A stretch of DNA of 64,000 nucleotides from the NCBI GenBank assembly GCA_027382625.1, contig JAJKFJ010021942.1, positions 62,001-126,000 on the forward strand, given 5' to 3'. The DNA comes from Tetmemena sp. SeJ-2015. Lineage: Eukaryota > Ciliophora > Spirotrichea > Sporadotrichida > Oxytrichidae. A program made the translations under genes and the position numbers. Below, piece after piece: positions 35,047 to 47,900 of this stretch; the first letter of the stretch is position 1; each line of letters opens with the position of its first letter. The notes beneath the pieces are model-generated. The model was not told the DNA's origin. It did not search any database and was given only the letters and a program-made list of their open reading frames with translations.

Positions 35047-36957
35047 ATGAGAGCAATAACAATGAACGACAGTTTACTATCCAACTCTCAAACCTACACA
35101 CTTTAAAATTAAGACCAAATTACAAATTCCCCATCCAATCCAACCAATAAAATAACTCAAAGATAGTATATGCGTAGTTCTAGAACTCATCTACTCTCTT
35201 TGCCCCTAATTATAATATTAAAAGCTTGTATTTATAATTGTGATGGTAGCTGCTCTCTCTGTAACGGGAGTATCAGCTATAGAACAAGTTAGTTAGGAAG
35301 CTGATAGCGCTAAATTGATAGAAATGTTGGCTGAAGGGATAGCTCAGAAAATAAGTACCTCTCAAATATTTGAAACTAAAGATGACATCAGCAGTATTCT
35401 CACAAATATTTTTGCTGACACTAATAACTACAATTCTAATCGTCATGAGAGCTAAATGAGCAAAGACTTACCAATTGATAGAACTATATATTATTATATC
35501 AAATTTAAATTTTACAAAGAACGACAGAGGAGGGAATGCTTCAGAAAGGGCTTAAGTGGCTGCTTAGACAAACTACTCTAGGTGAATCTGAGATTGAAAT
35601 TTGGTTCTCTCTCTTCAATTAGTTCTTACAAGGAATGCAAGCACCAAGTTTAGCACTAATTTCTAACAGTTTATTCAAATTATTGCAATTATTAATGATA
35701 CTAATTTCTATACTTGCTCTTCAAAAATGCAGCTGACTCTCACTTAATACAACAACACTTAAATTGCCAATTCTAAGCTGGCAAACCCAGTCTTCGCAGA
35801 TGTACTATTCAGCTATACTGCTATCTTGAGTACTTCAACTGCAGATGCAGCTGGCGAATGCTATACAACTTCCTAATATTTTTATATTCATATCAGAATC
35901 TTTCTTAATAAGTCCTTTAATTTATAATTAAAACTTTTTGTGTGTTGAATTAATAAACTTCCTATAACATATATCTGTACTTCATGACAAAGTTTGCCTA
36001 ATTTAAGTAAGTTAGCATTTATTTGATTATTTAGTGGAGTAAATGATATAATGCAATCTTTCTTACAAAACTTGCTTGGAAACGCAATTACTTTCAACAA
36101 CATTTACAACTCAATTTTGCAAGCGCAGAAGTCCAACAATACCGCACAGGTCTACTATCAGTTTGGAAGAATCGTCTACCTCCTCCTCAACTTTGACCCC
36201 ATAGAATGGGCTTCGCTTGAACAAGCCAGCAAAGATCAAACTGCCGCCTATTATGCAGAGGTAGAGAGGAGAATCTCAGAGAGAGGAGAACTCATCAAGG
36301 AAGAGAAAAGGCTGAGAAGTATATTTGAAGATGATATGAACAGACTCGTTTACTTAATTTATTGGGATATCATCTTCTATAATTAATGCTTCGTTGAAGA
36401 GGAAACTCCATCCACTGTGATTGATAAGGTGTACAGTTTTGCATTTTAGTTCTTGAATCAGTCTGTTGGAACTTCCTCGCCAAACTCATCTATCTGTACT
36501 GGCAACATCACAGTTCTTGAAAATGCTTATAATCTAATCCAAGTGCAGATTAAGCTGCAATTTTACGATCAAATGGGAAATACTATCAAGCAGCTGCTTC
36601 AAACAACAGGCTTCATTTTTATAGTCAAGTCTGTATTAAATTTATTAGGTCCACTTACCTTTGGGTGCTACTATTCGATATTCGAATATCTAGAGATTGT
36701 GTAAAACTACTTTGCGACCATTGGCGATATCGACAAGCTCTTCTACAATATCTTAGTAATATCACTTCATTTATTGTGTTATCGTTCACCACATGGGAAA
36801 TGTGTATGACAACACAGTCGCGATAATAGAACTGTTCAGATTCGGAGACAACTCAAAATTAGCTTACTGGAAAAATCTTGGCTACTATTTCGGAGACTCG
36901 GTCAATGAGATCTGTTACGTGCCTACCGATTATGATCCTTACAAAGGAAAGGTCTGA
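35047..36957 (+). CDS. Secreted or type II membrane protein, tandem family member
   Basis: Not recognised. ATG 35047 opens a polar head followed by a hydrophobic anchor (LVFIIVMVAALSVTGVSA), then an extracellular-type region with Cys, Asn-rich loops and many helices. Segments in several frames are separated by intron or IES gaps, the best being one long frame at 36051-36720. The C-terminal part (IIELFRFGDNSKLAYWKNLGYYFGDSV) resembles the C-terminal motifs of the two genes at 38015 and 38814. Ends in TGA at 36955-36957. It may be two genes; junctions near 35640-36050 are unresolved. Confidence 0.45.
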
Positions 36958-37484
36958 GCTTCGCACCTATTATAGATAAACTCATCCCAAATATGAATCC
37001 AATCACATTAAGAAAGAGGCATAAGCTGAAGCCACGACTGCAAGAGGTCCAAAATTATCAAAGCTTATTACTTCTAATTTAAATGTTTGCTGTTCGTTAT
37101 TGTCTGGTTTAGTTTTATAAAGCACTCAATTAAACTTATTTGGGGAAGTGATAGAAATGGTATAAATATTATTAAGTTATAGTAAAGTCTTAAATGTTAG
37201 TTCTCCTATATAAGAAATATCTATCTTCAATTACTGAATGCAATTATTAGAATAGGAGGTGAATTGAAAAGCGTTTGACTGTTCTGATCTGACATTAAGT
37301 CAAAATAAGGGGTAATCATTTATTAGATATACTATAAAAATTAATTGTTTGATTCACCCCTCTTTATAAAAATGTAGCTATTCAACAGTAATTAAAATCC
37401 ATTTAGAGTGGCTCATTTTAAATTTTGTATCATGAGTAAGTACAGAATTTATTAAAAGATTATAATTCAAAATAAAATAACTCA
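36958..37484. other. Intergenic, no gene seen
   Basis: A+T-rich stretch with scattered short ORFs. No coding signal or repeat stands out. It would carry the flanks of the neighbouring genes. Confidence 0.5.
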
Positions 37485-37881
37485 ATGGCAGGTAAGTTTT
37501 GAAACAAACTACAAAATTATGAAACAAAAGAAAAATGGTGTTGAGAGTTGTGTTAAAGTAATTTGATAGACACTAAAGCAGATATGAGTAACCTAGCTGG
37601 TCATGAGGTATGTTCTAGTTAGCATTCAGCTTTAAAACTTAATGATTTTTATGACAAGTTATTTTGAGAGTTACAAATTATTAACTTAACTTTTATAGAG
37701 CTAACTTCCCATCAGAGCCTATCTAGAGTCAAACTTGATGCCCTTACTATTAGAGGCCCTCAATGAACTAGCAAGAGCAAAGTAAATATCTATCTATATC
37801 TTAATCTCACATTTCAGGCCTAACGATCCAATTGAATTCATCGCTAACTACATGCTCGAGCACAACCCAGAGAATAAATGA
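37485..37881 (+). CDS. Dpy-30 domain protein
   Basis: After removing three GT-AG introns the 63-residue product begins MADTKADMSNLAGHE and contains LPIRAYLESNLMPLLLEALNELARAKPNDPIEFIANYMLEHNPENK, a near-complete Dpy-30 dimerisation motif. Dpy-30 modules form four-helix dimers in COMPASS histone methyltransferase complexes and in ciliary proteins such as radial spokes and the adenylate-kinase-type axonemal proteins. Being so small, this is a stand-alone dimerisation module. The introns (about 95, 90 and 37 bp) are unusually dense for a gene of under 200 coding bases. Confidence 0.9.
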
Positions 37882-38014
37882 CCACTTTATAGTTTTTAAT
37901 CTAGTTAGTTTATCATTAGAGAATTTTCAACTCTCATCATTTAATCAATCTCCTTTTCATTCATTGTGAGAATTGAAATAGGATACTATTTATAACTTAT
38001 TATAATCTATCAAA

Positions 38015-38744
38015 ATGAAAAATTTAGCTTTCTATTCCCGACAAACGACAACTTCTAATACGAAGCTTCTCCTCCTCTTAACTTTTACACTTGCTCTCAC
38101 TTTGAGTGTCCAGGCTTCCCTAAACTTCAAGACTTTCACTCTAAGATTGTTCTTAAAGGAGCTTAGGTGCTTGAAAACACTTAAGACTAAATGACAGAAT
38201 TAGATAAGCTCTTTTAAAAGTATGAGAAAAGATAGATTCTTGACAATTTTGGCATTCGATTATTGATTCTTTCAAAATTATCTTAATCATATTGAAGAAA
38301 TGATTTTTGCAGGGAATGTTGCAAGGATCATTTAAGATCCAACTTCGCAGAAGCTCAGACTGCCTGAATGAGGGATTTACACTAACAGTAGCTGCTTTAG
38401 CTATGGGCTGGAAGACAATGATTTCCTAATCTCCAGACGATACCGAGAACTATAATGATGTAGTACAGCTTATGGTGAGGAAATGCAACGTGGCAGACAC
38501 CGTGCAGGGAACTTTCATAAACAACTACTTGATTAACAGAATGGAAGACTCCGGCCTCTTCATATTGCAGGCTCCTAAAGTCATTCTCAAAGTCTTAGAT
38601 TGGTCCACCTTGCTTGGAGATGTCATGGAAATAGCTCTAGCTGCGGAAGGATATGGAGTACACTTGGACGCTTTCAACTTTGGAGTGATGGTAGGACATG
38701 TTGGAAAAGTTTTCACCCAGCTCTGGATGAAGGGCATTATCTGA
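38015..38744 (+). CDS. Signal-peptide protein, tandem family member
   Basis: Not recognised. ATG 38015 opens a short basic head and a hydrophobic signal (LLLLLTFTLALTLSVQA). After a frame break and a gap of roughly 104 bp (GTATGAG to TTTTGCAG), the main domain has SSDCLNEGFTLT, RKCNVADTVQGTF and LDAFNFGVMVGHVGK. It is clearly paralogous to the next gene, sharing the SDCxNEG, KCNxAxT and FGVxxGxVxK motifs and spacing. Probably secreted; two or three conserved Cys could form disulphides. Confidence 0.6.
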
Positions 38745-38813
38745 AAATTTATGCTATGATTGAGTGTAGGATTGGAGTTTAATAATTTTCAAGAATATTA
38801 TAAAAGTAAAGTA

Positions 38814-39449
38814 ATGTCCGAAACGAAAAACAGAGTGACCAAACTTCTTATTCTTTCCCTACTCGCTGTTTTCATCTTAAAATACTTTTTTGGTGTACTT
38901 TTATTTATCATCTCTTGCGATGAAGCACAAGTCTAGAGCGTAGCACCCACTCTCAAGGGGAACCCTAAATATTCTCCAACTCAGAGATCGATCACTAGAA
39001 ATAATTAAAACTCTCTCCCTGCTGGCTTCCTCGAGGGATTCCTCAGAACTAAAACCCTTGGTGGCAGTGACTGTGCGAATGAAGGACTATCAATTTTGAG
39101 AGCCTACGTTAACCTTATTGAGTATCAAGCAGTAGCAGGGACTCAGGACGACATGCGAAACATATTTTTGCTAAGCAATAGTTTCATGAAGAAGTGCAAC
39201 TACGCAGCAACTTTTGAGGGAATGGTTCTGAACCGAGTTATCAGAAAGACTGTTGACAAACAGGAATGGCTCTGGCGATGGGCAAGATAGACAATCATTG
39301 ACGGCCTATTCGTAGGGGAGGTAGTCATGATAATTTTAGATGGTTTGTAGCAGGACTTCTCAATGCTCACAGCTCTAGATGTTCATATGGATTTATACAC
39401 CTTTGGAGTTTTCTTGGGATTCGTAGCCAAATCTTTTCCTTTAAAGTGA
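38814..39449 (+). CDS. Membrane/secreted protein, tandem family member
   Basis: One uninterrupted frame of 211 residues. An N-terminal hydrophobic segment (LLILSLLAVFILKYFFGVLL) acts as signal anchor, followed by a region with GGSDCANEGLSILR, KKCNYAATFEGMVLN and MDLYTFGVFLGFVAKSF. Motif order and spacing match the gene at 38015-38744, 70 bp upstream, so this is a tandem duplicate. The family is unknown to me. Confidence 0.65.
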
Positions 39450-39622
39450 AGCATAGTTAGAGAGAATAAATAATGATTAAGAACTTAATAAATTAATAGT
39501 GAAGGAGCTAAAATTGTAAATTGATGAGTTTATTTAGAGAGGGTATAAATAAATGCTGTGTTAATTTCGCTAGCAGTCTTAATCAAATAATAAATTAATA
39601 GCTTAAACTATCTGAAGCCAAA

Positions 39623-41229
39623 ATGAAGACGGCTCACAAGCACGAATATCGGTAAACCGATGTTGCAGATAAGGACATTGATTAGAAGGATATTGATTTC
39701 TGAAATTATTTTTTCTCTTGCTAATGATTTCGATTCAGCTGATCCTGATAAGACCGAAGTTAAAAGTAATAAAAGGAACCAAGATGTGGAAATCCATCTG
39801 GGAGGAAAAACTTTAAGTTTATAAAATTTTTTAGAGACACGGAGCGAGATAGGACCCTAGATTATTTAATACTCTATTTTCGCATAGATCACGATAATAC
39901 AGTTTAGAAAATTAGGGATGTAGACCTCTACGGGCTTGCAGGTTATCCAAATCCCTCTTAAAATCACTAAGCGATTGGAGGAAGTGGTGTCTAATCGCTG
40001 GACCCATATTCATCAAGTTATATTCAAAATTCGAACAAGGCCTACGTCAACGATGACAACTACGGCTTCTATCCTCAGGAAGTACCGCCAGAGGTGCTCG
40101 CTCAAATTGAGTTAGATCAAATAGAGTAAAAAATGAGGAAATAAAAGTTGCTGCTTAACTGTGTTCCTGGCTTAAGGGGGAAAACAAACAAATAAAAGTT
40201 CATATTCAAAGTATACGGACTTTTATCAATTCAGCTGATTATCACTTTCTCATTAGTGCTTATCACGATGCTAACTTCTAAACTTTAAGCAGATAAATGA
40301 TTGATAACATATTATGATATAGGTATGGTAATTGAACTTGAATCTCTAATTTTCTTTATTTAGAAATACAGGACTTCATGAGAGATAACAGATGGCTATT
40401 TTGGACCACTATGGCTATCAGTTTAATTCTCTGTAAACAATTCTAATATTTTATTAGAGAATAAAAGATATTTTCTTGATTTATTGCTCTCTTCTGCTTT
40501 AGTAAAATAGCCGAAAGTTCCCGATAAACTACATCGCACTCTTTGTGTTTACGATTTGCAGCTCCTACTTGATCTCCTCTATATGCATTTTCTAACAACC
40601 TTAAAATGTTATGATAGCAGCCCTACTGTGTTTAACTGTGTTCTTCAGCTTAACAGTTCTCACTTTCTTTGTAAGATTTGCTATTTATCAAATTTTTATT
40701 TTGTTCACAAGGCGATTAAAACTCTGAAAATAATGTTTTTGCTATTATAGACTCGCTTTGAGCTGACTGTGTTGTCAGGACTGATGTCCATAACATGCCA
40801 TGTGCTGGTGATTCTGATACCGATGTTTATCGTCTTCCGTGAGAAATGGATCTATATTATGGTGTGCTGTGGCATCATCTTAATAATATCCATATTTATG
40901 ATATACGACACACAGGTAAGTTCACTCTCACCAGAAATTTGACTTTCTTAATTCAACTAATCTATGGACTTAATTAATAACCCTTGGCGTAGCTAATTGC
41001 CGGAGGAAAGAAGTATCAGCTGAGTTATGATGACTATATAGTTGGGGCCTTGCTACTTTACACTGTAAGTTCAAATTATTCCTTCTCTAAGGAAGTATAA
41101 CTTGGCATATTCATCATAAATTATCAGAGTGAGATAATAGAATTTACTGACTTCTTTTGTTTTTAGGACGTAGTAACTTTATTCTTGTGGCTGTTGGCTC
41201 TGCTCGGAGCTGCTAAGCAAGCAACGTGA
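39623..41229 (+). CDS. Lifeguard/BAX-inhibitor-1 (TMBIM) family protein
   Basis: A long polar Pro/Tyr/Gln-rich N-terminal tail precedes seven membrane helices in TMBIM order: KVYGLLSIQLIITFSLVLIT, then RDNRWLFWTTMAISLIL, RKFPINYIALFVFTICSSYL, MIAALLCLTVFFSLTVLTFF, a fifth and sixth helix, and a final YIVGALLLYTDVVTLFLWLL. The FMIYDTQLIAGGKKYQLSYDDY segment before the last helix is a family signature. These proteins are Ca2+-leak and cell-death modulators of ER and Golgi membranes. Several introns of about 35-85 bp lie between the helices. ATG 39623; TGA 41227-41229. Confidence 0.88.
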
Positions 41230-41617
41230 ACGGGTTTCAGGCAAATGAATCTCAAAGTTTATACTATAGCCTATTAAAAATAAACTTAAATAAGCTCCTT
41301 CTCCAACACAAGTATACTATAAGCAGCTTAGTTCATTAAAATTTTACAAGCGGTAGCAAAATATTCTTTATAAGAGTCTTGAAATAATAAATTATCTATA
41401 TTTATACCCCTTATAAAATTATGGATTTCTTATAAGAAGTGATGGTGATAAAGTTATTTAAAAATTTGAGAGAGTTGAGAAAATTCAAATAAGCAACTGT
41501 AGTTGCGCGATAAGAAGAGTATTAGCTTCTGGATTGAAAGAATCTATCAATATTTTGTTAGATTTGAATTATCACAAACACTCGCATCATTCTTACTGTT
41601 TCACTCTTCTCATTAAA
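41230..41617. other. Intergenic, no gene seen
   Basis: A+T-rich spacer between the TMBIM stop and the E2F start. No coding frame, repeat or RNA signal was recognised. Confidence 0.5.
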
Positions 41618-44600
41618 ATGGAAAACAGTCTCAACTTGCTAAAACAGCAGCCAAATTAATTGGCTACCTAAAATTTACCACTCTCCTAAATGCCAGCCAC
41701 CCGCTAGATAGATCTTATAGAGGTGGATGAGTTCATTAGTAAGCTAACTGGGCAATCGTAATTTAGAGAGACTTCCTCACGCTTGATGAGAGCTCTGCAA
41801 AATTAAAGTGCTCACTAGTTCAATTAACTCTAAAATCAACTTTATTTGCAAATAAAATATTTACAATGAAAATTATAAGTCATTAAAATTTTAGAATTGA
41901 ATTTATCAAGTTTTGTATTTTTCTGGTATTTATTATTTGCTGGGGCACCACTCGCCAACATCTATATCTGTAACTTTTTATAATCCTAGGAATTTGTGAA
42001 TACCTCTACACTAGCAAATGAAATGAAATAAGATTCTAATCTTCCAAAAATAAGCCTGCATCCTGATAATTTACTACGAGACTTGCAAGATTAAGAGTTC
42101 TTGAAAAAAAAAGGAGCAAATAGAATTGACGAAAACCTCCTCTCACTCACGAAGAGAAGAAGAAGATGACATCTTTCTCAAAAATAACTAAAATTAGTAC
42201 TCTCACCATCTATAACTCTTATCTTTTGATCACTCCTCAAAGCGCAAACATATATAATCATTATATTAAATCCCATTCAAATTAATTTAAAGATGCTTAA
42301 GTTCACGACATTAAAGCGAAAGAGATTCCCTAAAAGCAAAATTTGCAAGAAAAGTCAGAGTATTAATTATCATCGGATTTAAAATAGAATTTTGCGCAAA
42401 AGAATTTCAAACACCAATAGCACTTATACAACTAATCTTTATAATAAACCTAAGATTAAACTTTTCCTCAAAGAGAAATCTAGAAAGGCCATTCACTCAT
42501 CGAAATAATAAGATATTCTCTATTTAAAAACAGCCTCCCTATTCCATCCCTCACAAAGATAAATATAATGGTTGGTCAATAATTTAAATTTATATTTGTA
42601 TATAGAACCTGAGACTCTGAAAAGACTTGCTTAAAATGATTAAGAGGATAGTATTGACTCCTATACAAAGGAAAATAAAGATAACGATGCTCAAAGTTAT
42701 ATCATTAAAAGGGAAGATGGTTCCTTGCAAAGATCTCAGAAAAGCTTGGGCGAGATCTGTTTAAAATTTTTAAACAAATTTGGCGCCAAAACGCTAGACA
42801 AGATCATCAACTTAGAGTTCTGCGTCCAGACTCTGTAGATTGAAAGAAGAAGGATCTATGACATCGTTAATATTCTTGCTTAGTTAAAAATAGGTTTTGA
42901 ATTACTTTCATATTCTTGAGAGCTTTGAAGTGATTCAAAGGGAATCAAAAAATGTTTACAAGCTGCAGCCACCATAAACAATCAAATATAGGATCAAGGC
43001 CTTGGAGGTAAGTTCTTCAGCCCAGAGTATATATTTGATTAAGCCGAGGATGACCAATCACCGGTTTGATATAGCGAGAGAATAAGTACTAAATTTTAAA
43101 TTGTATAGGACAGAGCGAGATTAAATTCAATCAATAATCAGAATGAGATGACTATCGAAGAGCCTGACCACTTTTAATCAGAGTTATTAAGAGACCTTAA
43201 AACTTAAAATATTTTCGCGCCTTCTCTAAACTTAAACTCCTAGTTTGAGGACGAGGAAGAAGAGTCTTTGCAATCTCAGCGAACTGCAAAACAGGGACAA
43301 CATCATGATTCTAAGAAGATCAAGAAGCAGAAGTCTTTGGGAATGCTGACCCTTATTTTCATCCAGCTCTTTTTAAAGAAAGGTATCGCCATGTCCCTAG
43401 AAGAGGCTGCTGAGAATATCTTCGAGGAAACTGAAGACGGAAGAAGACTCTTCAGATCTAAGGTAAGACAAAGCATTCGTTGTTTAATTTTGAGTTTAGA
43501 GTCGAAGACTGTATGACATTGCGAATGTTTTGAAGTCCCTTGGTGTGATTAAAAAGGTAAAAAACAACTGCAATAAGAATGTTTTCTAATGGGTTGGCTC
43601 AGAGGGGTTTACTCTTGAACTAAAGCTAAACAAAGAGAAGGAATTCAAGCAACCAAATAGAGTATCTGTTAATCCTGCTGTAATAACTATTTAGTCAGCT
43701 TATACTTTATAGAAGTCCTAGAGTGATCATCAAAATAAGCAAGCACTGTAAAGAACCAAAGCAAAGAACTCGAAAATAAATGAAGAGGAGGAATAATCTA
43801 CTCTCAAGCAGGTCTTGAAAACTAGAGGAAATGTGAGCTTCTATAATCTTTCTGAATCCAAGATACCAAAAAGAGTAAAAGAGAGTATAGAGGACTCAAG
43901 AGCTCCTATTCTCTAATAGAAAGTTCAGAATAGCGCGCAAGTATTCAATAGAATGAATCAAATCATTAAAATTAAGCCAACAGTCTAGACTATCAGAGAA
44001 AATTAAGAGACTAGATTAAATCAGACTCAGAGCTTTCAACCAACTTAGCTCAGATCTATCTCCATAAACTTTAACAGACCTAGATACCTCACTTCTTAAG
44101 CTTAGCCTGCAGTCGCAAGATAGAGAAGCGATACTCAAAACGACTTGAATCTCTACACTCGGACACCCAGTTTGGATAATAAGTAAAGCCGCTCGTCTTC
44201 TGGAGTTCCAAGAGCATCCTTCTCAGATTAAGTGCTAACATAACCCTCTAGTACTCAGCAGAGAGATATAATGTCTAATCATCTTAAAAACATCCCCTCA
44301 GTAAAAGCCTTTGAGCCCATATATTAAAGGAGTCTATAAATAAATAGAAATATATAAAGCAGCACTTCTTCTATAGCAAGAGTCTGAGAGTAATGGTCTT
44401 CTAAGGAAAAGACTCTACTCCGATTCTTAGCAGAATGGAGCAGCTGAGTAGTTCTCACTCCTTCTTTAAAACATTAAAAGGTCAAGCTTTGGAATAAACA
44501 AGAGAGACACGAATAAAGAGGGCGCAATTATAAGGAAATAAAATGACAATGTTCATTGCTCTTTCAAGGGAGAATAGAATGAGAAATCAGGAAGAAGTAT

Positions 44601-44640
44601 GAAATTGAGAGACAAAGATGATAAGCTCTCAAGCTAATGA
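41618..44640 (+). CDS. Atypical E2F transcription factor with two DNA-binding domains
   Basis: Two winged-helix E2F/DP domains are present. The first (about 42730-43010) reads QKSLGEICLKFLNKFG, ERRRIYDIVNIL and a beta-hairpin ending SKNVYKLQPP. The second (about 43320-43600) reads QKSLGMLTLIFIQLF, RRLYDIANVLKSLGVIKK and NVFQWVG. Both carry the RRxYD recognition helix. No dimerisation/marked box or Rb-binding tail is obvious; the remainder is Ser/Gln/Lys-rich. This tandem arrangement matches E2F7/8 and plant DEL proteins, which bind E2F sites without DP and usually repress cell-cycle genes. Several introns or IESs interrupt it. Ends TGA 44638-44640. Confidence 0.83.
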
Positions 44641-44954
44641 TGCTATCAATTAAAGTGAGTTTTGTAGAGAAATTGTTTCACTTTGTGAATATGGAAGGAG
44701 GTTTTGCCTCTTTATCTAATTTAAATAAGCTTTTTGTCACCTTATCATATTCAAACCATTAATTTAAATGCAAGAGATTTAAATTTTGATAGATTCAATT
44801 TTAAAAAGAATCTTAATCTAGCTATATTTGAATTTCAAAATTTAAATTTCAACCTCCAGAATGAAATTGAGACCATAAGAGTACAAGCACACTTACCATG
44901 CTCTTTTGAATAATTCTTAGGGAAATGATTGATAAAATATAAAATAAAATTGAA
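44641..44954. other. Intergenic, no gene seen
   Basis: A+T-rich spacer between the E2F stop and the RSP3 start with no recognisable feature. Confidence 0.5.
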
Positions 44955-47900
44955 ATGGAAGGAATTAATGGTAACGGAGCTGCTATGCAGGTACTGCTGC
45001 TTATGGCTTCTCAGCTCAGCCCCAACTGGTATCGGGAGCTACGGGACCCTATCGCGATCCTTATAGAGAATACATGTAAGCTAGAATCCTCATCATGGCA
45101 ACTTAATGTCTACATTTACCATTTATACTTCATTTAAGAATATCGATAACTGCTCTTTCTTCCCTATTGAGTCTTTTACTTGTCGCTTGCTCACTTTAAA
45201 CTCGCTTATAGAAAAATTGCACCCCAAAACATAATGTACGATCGCAGAGTCGTAAGAGGCAACACTTTTGCAGCCCTGGTCATCCCAGTTAGTAAGTTTA
45301 CTATTGTATTAAATGATCTTAGACATGCAGCCCGACCCAGCACTTATCGAAAAGCAAAAGGCTGAGCAGATGTACCGAAAATAGAGACTTGAACAGCACA
45401 GAGTAACTATTTAAGCAAGATTAATAAATTTAGAAACGCAAAGAGGAAGAGATGAGGCGCATGCAGATGATGCAGGAAGATGAATAGCGCCGCTAAATGA
45501 TGGATCTGCAAGGCCAAAATCCATGGGAGGACTTGAGTGATGTGGACAACATGATGGATGAAAATGAACTAGAGCCTGACTATTACATTGACAGACCTCC
45601 CTCACCAATTTATGTGCCCAACCCAGAAGGAGACAACAAGGCTATTCAGGTTGCTGATAAGGACCCTGACCTATTTGACTTTGATCTAGAGGTAGAGCCT
45701 ATCCTTCAAGTTCTAGTTGGCAAAGCATTAGAACACGCTCAGATAGAGATTATTGAGGATCACGAGAGAGTGGAACTGAACAAGCACAAGAAAATGTTCC
45801 TGCAGATTAGAGAGGCTGAGCTCATGGAGACACAGCGAATGGAAGCTGCTCGCAAGCGTAGAACTGAAGAAACTGAAAGGAGAAACCTCCAGCAAAGAAC
45901 CGCTAAGAATCAGAGGATCTGGGCAGAGAGGAAAGTTGTTGCCAGAAATTTGAGCAAAGACTTCCTTATGCTCTTCAAGAGAGACACTCTCAAAGTAATC
46001 CACTAATTGTAGCATCAGTAAAGTCTTAAAGGCAATTCTTATTTACTAGTTGATCAAGGAATTTTACGCCGACCTAGAGAGCTCTCTATTGAATCGCATT
46101 TCATTCCTCAGCTCTACAACTAAGTCGAGTATGACCTAATCAAGAAGAGAGAGCAAGTTGATAATTTAGACTCACTCCTAAACTACACCATGCGCAACAA
46201 CTCAAAGCTGCATCGTGATGCTATGATCAAGGAATACAAGAGAAGAGAGGAGAAGAAGAAAGAGCAATTGAGACTCTAGCGAGAACGCGAAGAAGCCAAG
46301 AGAAAGAGAAAGGAGGATAGAGCAGCAGCTAGAGAGAGATTCAGAATCCAACAGCTCCTCGAGAAAATTCAACAGTAAATCATGGGAGCAGCCTCGCTTG
46401 AAGACTATAACCCTCAGGTCAAGATCTATGACGTTAGAGACCCTAATGCAAAGAAGGACGGTATCTTCTTGATAGGAGGTTTCGTTGGAGAGCTGATTAT
46501 CACTTTCACTTGTCTCCTAGATTATATCCTTGCTAATCCTCAGAATCAAAACTTTGCCTTCACCAATGAGGCAATTGAGGCTTACTTGAGAGATCTTCTT
46601 GTCCATGAGAACTTTGCTGATGGCATCTTGACCTTGCACTTCAACAGAGACCCCACTATTAAGCCTCTGTCTGGAAGAGAGTCACAAAGAGAACAATGAG
46701 AAATATTTTTTGAATTTAATATAACACTCTGAGCCAGTTGAAGAGGAGAAGGTTGAAAGAGTAGAAATTGATGAGGACACATTCATGCGCTTCTGCTTGA
46801 CAAAATCCAACATCACTGACTACGGTCTTTCTTTCTTCTTTGAAGTACTGAAGGATCTAGTGATCTCAAAGGACTTTATTGAAACTCTCTACAGAGTGAT
46901 TGTAAAGGTTGTCCGCACCAAACTAAAGCCTATCACTCCTCTGCCTGAGATGCCTGTGCCAGATGCAGAAGGAAATGAGCCAAGTGAGGAAGAAAAGGCT
47001 TCAGTGTAAAAGAGAATCGAAGAAATCAGCAAGCAAAATGCAGAGAACGAAAAGTTCAATGAGGAGGTCACTAAGTTCCAATCCAAAATCAAGGTCTCTT
47101 ACAGATAAGCATTCCATTTATGAACATGTGATTATTAAAGCAGTTGATAATGCAACAAGAAACGACTGTGCTCTCATTAGAGTAAACAACTATAGAGAAG
47201 TTAGACCTGAAGACTTACACATCTCAGGACTCCATGAAGGTCTTAATCAGTCCGTAGAGTCTCAAAATCTTTCAGGTATCGCTAAAGGATAAGCCGGAAA
47301 GACTTCTTAGAATTAAAGTTTCTTATGATTTTTTCTATACTTCAGCTCAAAACTCTCAAAGAGAGGCCCATCAATCTAATCTTGGATCAGACTTGAACGA
47401 CCCCAACTCCTCTGCTTTGGATAACTTCTAACTTGAAGATATTCCTCCTAAGATGATTCTAATAAACCCCTTCAATGAGGAGAGAGATATCAGTCTCATA
47501 GCCTACCACTCAGAAATTTATTTAAATTTTTATAAGAAGCACAGTATGCAGTAAGAAAGATGATAATAGAAGTTGCAAGGAGACATTTCAAAGAGCTAGA
47601 GAAGCTCAACCTAAATGCAGTACTGGCCCACACAGCGCAAAAGTCAAAGCAATTAGATGAGAGGTTCGAAGATCACATTGTCAGAACCCAAAAGTTCGGC
47701 AGAGGTTGCTAACACAACGATAAAAACTTGCGCATCACTTGGAAAACTTTCCTCTAGCAATGAAAAGCCGTCTATAAATTGCAGAAGTATTAGGATATTT
47801 GCAAAATGTTTAAATAAAGATAAGTTAAGACTGGATTTTATCTTTCTTTTCAATTTATTTCTCCCCTTCCTCTCAGTTTTATATTAAAGAGAAGTTTAAT

